A stretch of 64,000 bases of DNA from Megascapheus bottae (taxonomy: Eukaryota; Chordata; Mammalia; Rodentia; Geomyidae), in contig JANJXV010000159.1 of NCBI GenBank assembly GCA_024803745.1, positions 1,052,498-1,116,497 of the forward strand, in the 5' to 3' direction. Position 1 is the first letter of the stretch. Each line of letters starts with the position of its first letter. Position numbers and translations under genes: made by a program. Shown one piece after another: positions 11,976-22,425 of the stretch. A model generated the notes under the pieces. That model was not told the origin of the DNA, searched no databases, and saw only the letters and a program-made list of their open reading frames with translations.

Positions 11976-14686
11976 TATGGAGGGGTGTGAAATCATAGAA
12001 TGGTGTTTTGTGAAGTCACAGAATGAAGGTGTGTGAAGTCAGAATGGAGGTGTGTAGTCTTAGAGTGGAGGTGGTGAATTCATAGAAAGGAGGTGTGGGA
12101 AGTAATAGAATGGAGGAGTGTGAAGTCATAGAGTGCAGGTGAGTGAAGTCACAGATTTGAGGTCTGTGAAGTCATTGAATGGAGGTGTGTGATGTCAGAA
12201 TGCAGGTGTGTGAAGTCATAGATGGAGTTGTGTGAAGTCATAGTATGGAGGTGCTTGAAATCATAGAATGGAGTTTTGTGAAGTCACATAATGGAGGTGT
12301 GTGAAGTCAGAATTTCGGTGTGAAGTCATAGAATGGAGGTGTGTGAAGTCAGAATGGAGGTGTGTGAACTCATAGAATGGAGGTGAGTGATGTCACAATG
12401 GAAGTGTGTGAAGTCATAGAATGGAGGTGTGTGAAGTCACAGAATGGAGGTGTGTGAAGTCATAGAATGGAGGTATGTGAAGTCACAGAATGGAGGTGTG
12501 TAATGTCACAATGGAAGTGTGTGAATTCAAAGTCTGGAGGTGTGTGAAGTCACAGAATGGAGGTGTGTGAAGTCAAAATCTAGTTGTGTGATGTCCTAAA
12601 ATGGAGGTTTGTGAAGTCATAGAATGGAGGTGTGTGAAATCATAGAATGCAGGTTTGTGAAGTCACAGAATGGAGGTGTGTGAAGTCATATAATGACGGT
12701 GTGTGAAGTCATAGAATGGAGGTGTGTGAACTCATAGAATGGAGGTGTGTGAGGTCACAATGGAAGTGTGTGAATTCATAGTATGGAGGTGTGTGAAGTC
12801 ACAGAATGGAGGTGTGTGAAGTCAAAATGGAGGTGTGTGAAGTCATAGAATGGAGGTGTGTGAAGTCATAGCATGGAGGTATGTGAATTCATAGAATGGA
12901 GGTTTGTGAAGTCACAGAATGGAGGTTTGTGAAGTCATAGATTGGAGGTATGTGAAGTCAAATTGGAGGGGTGTGAAGTCGGAGAATGGAGGTGTGTGAA
13001 GTCACAGAATGGAGCTGTGTGAAGTCACAGAATGCAGGTGTGTGAAGTCACAGAATGGAGGTGTGTGAAGTCAAAGAATGGACGTGTGTGAAGTCATAGA
13101 ATGGAGGTGTGTGAAGTCATAGAATGTATGTTTTTGAAGTAAGAATGAAGGTGTGTGAAGTCATAGAATGGAGGTGTGTGAAGTCACAGAATGGAGGTGT
13201 GTGAAGTCACAGAATGGAGGTGTGGGAAGTGATAGAATGGATGTGTGTTAACTCATAGAATGGAGGTGTGCGAATTCATAGAATGCAAGTGTGTGAAGTC
13301 AGAGAATAGAGTTGTGTGAAGTCATAGAATGGAGGTGTGTGAAGTCAAAAAAATGGAGGTGTGTGAAGTCACAGAAAGGAGATCCGTGATGTCATAGAAT
13401 GGAGGTGTGTGAAGTCATACAATGGAGGTGTGTGAAGTCACAAAATGGAGGTGTGTGAAGTCGTAGAATGGTGGTGTGTGAAGTCACAGAATGGAGGTGT
13501 GTGAAGTCACAGAATGGAGGTGTGTGCAATCACAGAAAGGAGGTGTTTGAAGTGATAGAATGGAGGTGTGTGAAGTCACAGAATGGAGGCGTGTGAATTC
13601 AAAGTATGGAGGTGTATGAACTCATAGAATGGGGGTGTGTGAAGTCAAAATGGAGGTGTGTGAAGTCATAGAATGGAGGTGTGTGAAGTCATAGAATGGA
13701 GGAATGTGAAGTCAGAATGGAGGTGTGCGAAGTCATAGAATGTAGGTTGGTGAAGTCAGAATGGAGGTGTGTGAAGTGACAGGATGGAGGTGTGTTCAAT
13801 CAGAGTGGAGGTGTGTGAAGTCACAGAATGGAGGAATGTGAAGTCACAGAATGGAGGTGTGTGAAGTCTTAGAATGGAGGTGTGTGAAATCATAGGATGT
13901 AGGTGTGTGAAGTCACAGGATGGAGGTGTGTTCAATCAGAGTGGAGGTGTGTGAAGTCACAGAATGGAGATGTGTTAACTCAGAATGGAGGTGTGAGAAG
14001 TCACAGAATGGAGGTGTGTGAACTCACAGAATGAACGTGTGTGAAGTCCGAGAATGGAGGTGTGTGAAGTCCTAGAATGGAGGTGTCTAAAATCACAGAA
14101 TGGGGGTGTGTGAAGTCACCGAATGGAGGTGTGTGAAGTCATAGATTGGAGGTGTGTGAAGTCATAGAATGGATGTTTGTGAAGTACGAATGAAGGTATG
14201 TGAAGTAATAGAATATAGGTTTGTGAAGTCACAGAATGGCGGTGTATGAAATCACAGAATGGAGGTGTGTGAATTGATAGAATGGAGGTGTGTGAAGTCA
14301 TAGAATGGAGGTGTGTGAAGTGTTACAATGGAGGTGTGTGAAGTCACAGAATGGAGGTCTGTGAAGTCATAGAATGGAGGTGTGTGAACTCATAGAATGG
14401 AGGTGTGTGAAGTCATAGAATGGAGGTGTGTGAAGTCATAGAATGCAGGTGTGTGAAGTCACAGAATGGAGGAGTGTGAACTCAGAATAGAGGTGTGCGA
14501 ATTCATAGAATGGAAGTGTGTCAAGTCAGAATGGAGGTGTGTGAAGTCATAGAATGGAGGTGTGTGAAGTCAGAATGGAGGTGTGTGAAGTCCCGTAATG
14601 GAGATGTGAGAACTCAGAATGGAGTTCTGTGAAGTCATAGAATGGAGGTGTGAAAAGGCATAGAATGGAGGTGTCTGAAGTCATAG
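11976..14686. repeat. 2,711-bp recent tandem duplication, copy 1
   Basis: This 2.7-kb stretch spans the change from block-A variants (GATTTGAGGTCTG, CAAATTGGAGGGGT at 12,959) to the variants used by the 1,246-bp HOR (GTTCAATCAGAGTGG at about 13,931, GGCGGTGTATGAAATC at 14,238). It is repeated directly downstream with a constant offset of 2,711 bp, checked at several landmarks across its length. In the parts I aligned base by base I found a single substitution (GTGAAGTCAG here against GTGAATTCAG in copy 2 near 16,463). It must be very young, or possibly an assembly duplication. Confidence 0.95.
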
Positions 14687-17397
14687 TATGGAGGGGTGTG
14701 AAATCATAGAATGGTGTTTTGTGAAGTCACAGAATGAAGGTGTGTGAAGTCAGAATGGAGGTGTGTAGTCTTAGAGTGGAGGTGGTGAATTCATAGAAAG
14801 GAGGTGTGGGAAGTAATAGAATGGAGGAGTGTGAAGTCATAGAGTGCAGGTGAGTGAAGTCACAGATTTGAGGTCTGTGAAGTCATTGAATGGAGGTGTG
14901 TGATGTCAGAATGCAGGTGTGTGAAGTCATAGATGGAGTTGTGTGAAGTCATAGTATGGAGGTGCTTGAAATCATAGAATGGAGTTTTGTGAAGTCACAT
15001 AATGGAGGTGTGTGAAGTCAGAATTTCGGTGTGAAGTCATAGAATGGAGGTGTGTGAAGTCAGAATGGAGGTGTGTGAACTCATAGAATGGAGGTGAGTG
15101 ATGTCACAATGGAAGTGTGTGAAGTCATAGAATGGAGGTGTGTGAAGTCACAGAATGGAGGTGTGTGAAGTCATAGAATGGAGGTATGTGAAGTCACAGA
15201 ATGGAGGTGTGTAATGTCACAATGGAAGTGTGTGAATTCAAAGTCTGGAGGTGTGTGAAGTCACAGAATGGAGGTGTGTGAAGTCAAAATCTAGTTGTGT
15301 GATGTCCTAAAATGGAGGTTTGTGAAGTCATAGAATGGAGGTGTGTGAAATCATAGAATGCAGGTTTGTGAAGTCACAGAATGGAGGTGTGTGAAGTCAT
15401 ATAATGACGGTGTGTGAAGTCATAGAATGGAGGTGTGTGAACTCATAGAATGGAGGTGTGTGAGGTCACAATGGAAGTGTGTGAATTCATAGTATGGAGG
15501 TGTGTGAAGTCACAGAATGGAGGTGTGTGAAGTCAAAATGGAGGTGTGTGAAGTCATAGAATGGAGGTGTGTGAAGTCATAGCATGGAGGTATGTGAATT
15601 CATAGAATGGAGGTTTGTGAAGTCACAGAATGGAGGTTTGTGAAGTCATAGATTGGAGGTATGTGAAGTCAAATTGGAGGGGTGTGAAGTCGGAGAATGG
15701 AGGTGTGTGAAGTCACAGAATGGAGCTGTGTGAAGTCACAGAATGCAGGTGTGTGAAGTCACAGAATGGAGGTGTGTGAAGTCAAAGAATGGACGTGTGT
15801 GAAGTCATAGAATGGAGGTGTGTGAAGTCATAGAATGTATGTTTTTGAAGTAAGAATGAAGGTGTGTGAAGTCATAGAATGGAGGTGTGTGAAGTCACAG
15901 AATGGAGGTGTGTGAAGTCACAGAATGGAGGTGTGGGAAGTGATAGAATGGATGTGTGTTAACTCATAGAATGGAGGTGTGCGAATTCATAGAATGCAAG
16001 TGTGTGAAGTCAGAGAATAGAGTTGTGTGAAGTCATAGAATGGAGGTGTGTGAAGTCAAAAAAATGGAGGTGTGTGAAGTCACAGAAAGGAGATCCGTGA
16101 TGTCATAGAATGGAGGTGTGTGAAGTCATACAATGGAGGTGTGTGAAGTCACAAAATGGAGGTGTGTGAAGTCGTAGAATGGTGGTGTGTGAAGTCACAG
16201 AATGGAGGTGTGTGAAGTCACAGAATGGAGGTGTGTGCAATCACAGAAAGGAGGTGTTTGAAGTGATAGAATGGAGGTGTGTGAAGTCACAGAATGGAGG
16301 CGTGTGAATTCAAAGTATGGAGGTGTATGAACTCATAGAATGGGGGTGTGTGAAGTCAAAATGGAGGTGTGTGAAGTCATAGAATGGAGGTGTGTGAAGT
16401 CATAGAATGGAGGAATGTGAAGTCAGAATGGAGGTGTGCGAAGTCATAGAATGTAGGTTGGTGAATTCAGAATGGAGGTGTGTGAAGTGACAGGATGGAG
16501 GTGTGTTCAATCAGAGTGGAGGTGTGTGAAGTCACAGAATGGAGGAATGTGAAGTCACAGAATGGAGGTGTGTGAAGTCTTAGAATGGAGGTGTGTGAAA
16601 TCATAGGATGTAGGTGTGTGAAGTCACAGGATGGAGGTGTGTTCAATCAGAGTGGAGGTGTGTGAAGTCACAGAATGGAGATGTGTTAACTCAGAATGGA
16701 GGTGTGAGAAGTCACAGAATGGAGGTGTGTGAACTCACAGAATGAACGTGTGTGAAGTCCGAGAATGGAGGTGTGTGAAGTCCTAGAATGGAGGTGTCTA
16801 AAATCACAGAATGGGGGTGTGTGAAGTCACCGAATGGAGGTGTGTGAAGTCATAGATTGGAGGTGTGTGAAGTCATAGAATGGATGTTTGTGAAGTACGA
16901 ATGAAGGTATGTGAAGTAATAGAATATAGGTTTGTGAAGTCACAGAATGGCGGTGTATGAAATCACAGAATGGAGGTGTGTGAATTGATAGAATGGAGGT
17001 GTGTGAAGTCATAGAATGGAGGTGTGTGAAGTGTTACAATGGAGGTGTGTGAAGTCACAGAATGGAGGTCTGTGAAGTCATAGAATGGAGGTGTGTGAAC
17101 TCATAGAATGGAGGTGTGTGAAGTCATAGAATGGAGGTGTGTGAAGTCATAGAATGCAGGTGTGTGAAGTCACAGAATGGAGGAGTGTGAACTCAGAATA
17201 GAGGTGTGCGAATTCATAGAATGGAAGTGTGTCAAGTCAGAATGGAGGTGTGTGAAGTCATAGAATGGAGGTGTGTGAAGTCAGAATGGAGGTGTGTGAA
17301 GTCCCGTAATGGAGATGTGAGAACTCAGAATGGAGTTCTGTGAAGTCATAGAATGGAGGTGTGAAAAGGCATAGAATGGAGGTGTCTGAAGTCATAG
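14687..17397. repeat. 2,711-bp recent tandem duplication, copy 2
   Basis: This is the near-identical second copy of 11,976-14,686. The junction is at TCATAG|TATGG, where the end of copy 1 (GTGTCTGAAGTCATAG) meets the start of copy 2. At its right end the same GTGTCTGAAGTCATAG is followed instead by AATGGAAGTG, the normal continuation into the 1,246-bp HOR. The copy-1 end therefore carries the novel junction. An identical 61-codon minus-strand open frame occurs in both copies and is not a gene. Confidence 0.95.
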
Positions 17398-18606
17398 AAT
17401 GGAAGTGTGTGAAGTCATAGAATGGAGTTGTGTGAAGTCATAGGATGGAGGTGTGTGAAGTCAAAAAATGGAGGTGTGTGAAGTCACAGAAAGGAGGTAA
17501 GTGATGTCATAGAATGGAGGTGTGTGAGTCATAAAATGGAGGTGTGTGAAGTCACAGAATGGAGGTGTGTGAAGTCATAGAATGGCGGTGTGTGAAGTCA
17601 CAGAATGGAGGTTTGTGAAGTCACAGAATGGAGGTGTGTGAAGTCTTAGAATGGAGGTGTGTGAAATCATAGGATGTAGGTGTGTGAAGTCACAGGATGG
17701 AGGTGTGTTCAATCAGAGTGGAGGTGTGTGAAGTCACAGAATGGAGATGTGTTAACTCAGAATGGAGGTGTGAGAAGTCACAGAATGGAGGTGTGTGAAC
17801 TCACAGAATGAAGGTGTGTGAAGTCCGAGAATGGAGGTGTGTGAAGTCCTAGAATGGAGGTGTGTAAAATCACAGAATGGGGGTGTGTGAAGTCACCGAA
17901 TGGAGGTGTGTGAAGTCATAGATTGGAGGTGTGTGATGTCATAGAAAGGAGGTGTGTGAAGTCAGAATGAAGGTGTGTGAAGTCAGAGAATGGAGGTGTG
18001 TGAAGTCAGAATGGAGGTGTTTAAAGTCACAGAAAGGAGGTGTGTGAAGTCACAGAATTGAGGTGTGTGAAGTCATAGAATGGAGGTGTGGGAAGTCATA
18101 GAATGGAGGAGTGGGAAGTCATAGAATGGATGTTTTTGAAGTACGAATGAAGGTATGTGAAGTAATAGAATATAGGTTTGTGAAGTCACAGAATGGCGGT
18201 GTATGAAATCACAGAATGGAGGTGTGTGAATTGATAGAATGGAGGTGTGTGAAGTCATAGAATGGAGGTGTGTGAAGTCTTAGAATGGAGGTGTGTGAAG
18301 TCACAGAATGGAGGTCTGTGAAGTCATAGAATGGAGGTGTGTGAACTCATAGAATGGAGGTGTGTGAAGTCATAGAATGGAGGTGTGTGAAGTCATAGAA
18401 TGCAGGTGTGTGAAGTCACAGAATGGAGGAGTGTGAACTCAGAATAGAGGTGTGCGAATTCATAGAATGGAAGTGTGTGAAGTCAGAATGGAGGTGTGTG
18501 AAGTCATAGAATGGAGGTGTGTGAAGTCAGAATGGAGGTGTGTGAAGTCCCGTAATGGAGATGTGAGAACTCAGAATGGAGTTCTGTGAAGTCATAGAAT
18601 GGAGGT
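17361..18606. repeat. 1,246-bp higher-order repeat, unit 1
   Basis: This unit runs from one GTGAAAAGGCATAG monomer to the next (17,361 and 18,607). Internal markers in order are AAGGAGGTAAGTGATG (17,491), GTGTGAGTCATAAAATGG, GTTCAATCAGAGTGG (17,708), GTCACCGAATGG, GGCGGTGTATGAAATC (18,195) and GTCCCGTAATGG. All recur at +1,246. The unit corresponds to roughly 55 monomers. Compared with the related stretch in the 2,711-bp duplication it carries about 180 extra bp after the GATTGGAGG monomer, so the two HOR forms are related but distinct. Confidence 0.93.
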
Positions 18607-19852
18607 GTGAAAAGGCATAGAATGGAGGTGTCTGAAGTCATAGAATGGAAGTGTGTGAACTCATAGAATGGAGTTGTGTGAAGTCATAGAATGGAGGTGT
18701 GTGAAGTCAAAAAATGGAGGTGTGTGAAGTCACAGAAAGGAGGTAAGTGATGTCAGAGAATGGAGGTGTGTGAGTCATAAAATGGAGGTGTGTGAAGTCA
18801 CAGAATGGAGGTGTGTGAAGTCATAGAATGGCGGTGTGTGAAGTCACAGAATGGAGGTTTGTGAAGTCACAGAATGGAGGTGTGTGAAGTCTTAGAATGG
18901 AGGTGTGTGAAATCATAGGATGTAGGTGTGTGAAGTCACAGGATGGAGGTGTGTTCAATCAGAGTGGAGGTGTGTGAAGTCACAGAATGGAGATGTGTTA
19001 ACTCAGAATGGAGGTGTGAGAAGTCACAGAATGGAGGTGTGTGAACTCACAAAATGAAGGTGTGTGAAGTCCTAGAATGGAGGTGTGTGAAGTCCTAGAA
19101 TGGAGGTGTGTAAAATCACAGAATGGTGGTGTGTGAAGTCACCGAATGGAGGTGTGTGAAGTCATAGATTGGAGGTGTGTGAAGTCATAGAAAGGAGGTG
19201 TGTGAAGACAGAATGAAGGTGTGTGAAGTCAGAGAATGGAGGTGTGTGAAGTCAGAATGGAGGTGTTTAAAGTCACAGAAAGGAGGTGTGTGAAGTCACA
19301 GAATTGAGGTGTGTGAAGTCATAGAATGGAGGTGTGGGAAGTCATAGAATGGAGGAGTGTGAAGTCATAGAATGGATGTTTGTGAAGTAAGAATGAAGGT
19401 ATGTGAAGTCATAGAATATAGGTTTGTGAAGTCACAGAATGGCTGTGTATGAAATCACAGAAAGGAGGTGTGTGAATTGATAGAATGGAGGTGTGTGAAG
19501 TCATAGAATGGAGGTGTGTGAAGTCTTAGAATGGAGGTGTGTGAAGTCACAGAATGGAGGTCTGTGAAGTCATAGAATGGAGGTGTGTGAACTCATAGAA
19601 TGGAGGTGTGTGAAGTCATAGAATGGAGGTGTGTGAAGTCATAGAATGCAGGTGTGTGAAGTCACAGAATGGAGGAGTGTGAACTCAGAATAGAGGTGTG
19701 CGAATTCATAGAATGGAAGTGTGTGAAGTCAGAATGGAGGTGTGTGAAGTCATAGAATGGAGGGGTGTGAAGTCAGAATGGAGGTGTGTGAAGTCCCGTA
19801 ATGGAGATGTGAGAACTCAGAATGGAGTTCTGTGAAGTCATAGAATGGAGGT
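18607..19852. repeat. 1,246-bp higher-order repeat, unit 2
   Basis: The order of marker variants is the same as in unit 1 at a constant offset of 1,246 (18,737 for AAGGAGGTAA; 18,954 for the TTCAATCAGAG marker; 19,441 for GGCTGTGTAT). Private changes include GGCTGTG in place of GGCGGTG and GTGTGAAGACAGAATG near 19.2 kb. Divergence from the neighbouring units is low. Confidence 0.93.
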
Positions 19853-21098
19853 GTGAAAAGGCATAGAATGGAGGTGTCTGAAGTCATAGAATGGAAGTGT
19901 GTGAAGTCATAGAATGGAGTTGTGTGAAGTCATAGAATGGCGGTGTGTGAAGTCAAAAAATGGAGGTGTGTGAAGTCACAGAAAGGAGGTAAGTGATGTC
20001 ATAGAATGGAGGTGTGTGAGTCATAAAATGGAGGTGTGTGAAGTCACAGAATGGAGGTGTGTGAAGTCATAGAATGGCGGTGTGTGAAGTCACAGAATGG
20101 AGGTTTGTGAAGTCACAGAATGGAGGTGTGTGAAGTCTTAGAATGGAGGTGTGTGAAATCATAGGATGTAGGTGTGTGAAGTCACAGGATGGAGGTGTGT
20201 TCAATCAGAGTGGAGGTGTGTGAAGTCACAGAATGGAGATGTGTTAACTCAGAATGGAGGTGTGAGAAGTCACAGAATGGAGGTGTGTGAACTCACAGAA
20301 TGAAGGTGTGTGAAGTCCTAGAATGGAGGTGTGTGAAGTCCTAGAAGGGAGGTGTGTAAAATCACAGAATGGGGGTGTGTGAAGTCACCGAATGGAGGTG
20401 TGTGAAGTCATAGATTGGAGGTGTGTGAAGTCATAGAAAGGAGGTGTGTGAAGTCAGAATGAAGGTGTGTGAAGTCAGAGAATGGAGGTGTGTGAAGTCA
20501 GAATCTAGGTGTTTGAAGTCACAGAAAGGAGGTGTGTGAAGTCACAGAATTGAGGTGTGTGAAGTCATAGAACGGAGGTGTGGGAAGTCATAGAATGGAG
20601 GAGTGTGAAGTCATAGAATGGATGTTTGTGAAGTAAGAATGAAGGTATGTGAAGTCATAGAATATAGGTTTGTGAAGTCACAGAATGGCGGTGTATGAAA
20701 TCACGGAATGGAGGTGTGTGAATTGATAGAATGGAGGTGTGTGAAGTCATAGAATGGAGGTGTGTGAAGTCTTAGAATGGAGGTGTGTGAAGTCACAGAA
20801 TGGAGGTCTGTGAAGTCATAGAATGGAGGTGTGTGAACTCATAGAATGGAGGTGTGTGAAGTCATAGAATGGAGGTGTGTGAAGTCATAGAATGCAGGCG
20901 TGTGAAGTCACAGAATGGAGGAGTGTGAACTCAGAATAGAGGTGTGCGAATTCATAGAATGGAAGTGTGTGAAGTCAGAATGGAGGTGTGTGAAGTCATA
21001 GAATGGAGGTGTGTGAAGTCAGAATGGAGGTGTGTGAAGTCCCGTAATGGAGATGTGAGAACTCAGAATGGAGTTCTGTGAAGTCATAGAATGGAGGT
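19853..21098. repeat. 1,246-bp higher-order repeat, unit 3
   Basis: This is the third full-length unit with all markers at +1,246 (AAGGAGGTAA at 19,983, TTCAATCAGAG at 20,200, GGCGGTG at 20,687, GTGAAAAGG at 21,099). Small private substitutions occur, such as GAACGGAGG near 20,573 and GTCACGGAATGG near 20,702. Confidence 0.93.
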
Positions 21099-22190
21099 GT
21101 GAAAAGGCATAGAATGGAGGTGTCTGAAGTCATAGAATGGAAGTGTGTGAAGTCATAGAATGGAGTTGTGTGAAGTCATAGAATGGCGGTGTGTGAAGTC
21201 ACAGAATGGAGGTTTGTGAAGTCACAGAATGGAGGTGTGTGAAGTCTTAGAATGGAGGTGTGTGAAATCATAGGATGTAGATGTGTGAAGTCACAGGATG
21301 GAGGTGTGTTCAATCAGAGTGGAGGTGTGTGAAGTCACAGAATGGAGGTGTGTGAACTCACAGAATGAAGGTTTGTGAAGTCCTAGAATGGAGGTGTGTG
21401 AAGTCCTAGAATGGAGGTGTGTAAAATCACAGAATGGGGGTGTGTGAAGTCACCGAATGGAGGTGTGTGAAGTCATAGATTGGAGGTGTGTGAAGTCATA
21501 GAAAGGAGGTGTGTGAAGTCAGAATGAAGGTGTGTGAAGTCAGAGAATGTAGGTGTGTGAAGTCAGAATGGAGGTGTTTAAAGTCACAGAAAGGAGGTGT
21601 GTGAAGTCACAGAATTGAGGTGTGTGAAGTCATAGAATGGAGGTGTGGGAAGTCATAGAATGGAGGAGTGTGAAGTCATAGAATGGATGTTTGTGAAGTA
21701 CGAATGAAGGTATGTGAAGTCATAGAATATAGGTTTGTGAAGTCACAGAATGGCGGTGTATGAAATCACAGAATGGAGGTGTGTGAATTGATAGAATGGA
21801 GGTGTGTGAAGTCATAGAATGGAGGTGTGTGAAGTCTTAGAATGGAGGTGTGTGAAGTCACAGAATGGAGGTCTGTGAAGTCATAGAATGGAGGTATGTG
21901 AACTCATAGAATGGAGGTGTGTGAAGTCATAGAATGGAGGTGTGTGAAGTCATAGAATGCAGGTGTGTGAAGTCACAGAATGGAGGAGTGTGAACTCAGA
22001 ATAGAGGTGTGCGAATTCATAGAATGGAAGTGTGTGAAGTCACAGAATGGAGGTCTGTGAAGTCATAGAATGGAGGTGTGTGAACTCATAGAATGGAGGT
22101 GTGTGAAGTCATAGAATGGAGGTGTGTGAAGTCCCGTAATGGAGATGTGAGAACTCAGAATGGAGTTCTGTGAAGTCATAGAATGGAGGT
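21099..22190. repeat. Shortened higher-order repeat unit 4 (1,092 bp)
   Basis: This is the same HOR, altered internally. About 137 bp are missing between two GAATGGCGGTGTGTGAAGTCA monomers (junction near 21,181-21,200), which removes the AAGGAGGTAAG marker. A further 44 bp, one 23-mer plus one 21-mer, is missing near 21,340. Around 22,030-22,130 a pair of GTCAGAATGG monomers is replaced by a longer run containing GGTCTGTGAAG and GTGAACTCATAG, a net gain of 27 bp. That run matches sequence about 190 bp upstream in the same unit. Each change is in monomer-sized steps, which fits unequal exchange and conversion. Confidence 0.88.
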
Positions 22191-22425
22191 GTGAAAAGGC
22201 ATAGAATGGAGGTGTCTGAAGTCATAGAATGGAAGTGCGTGAAGTCATAGAATGGAGTTGTGTGAAGTCATAGAATGGAGGTGTGTGAAGTCAAAAAATG
22301 GAGGTGTGTGAAGTCACAGAAAGGAGGTAAGTGATGTCATAGAATGGAGGTGTGTGAGTCATAAAATGGAGGTGTGTGAAGTCACAGAATGGAGGTGTGT
22401 GAAGTCATAGAATGGAGGTTTGTGA
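22191..22425. repeat. Truncated higher-order repeat unit 5
   Basis: The first ~235 bp of the 1,246-bp unit are present (GTGAAAAGGC at 22,191, AAGGAGGTAAGTGATG at 22,321, GTGTGAGTCATAAAATGG). The sequence then leaves the pattern at GAGGTTTGTGAACTCATAGATTGG and enters an unrelated mosaic. This marks the right edge of the homogeneous HOR cluster. Confidence 0.88.
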
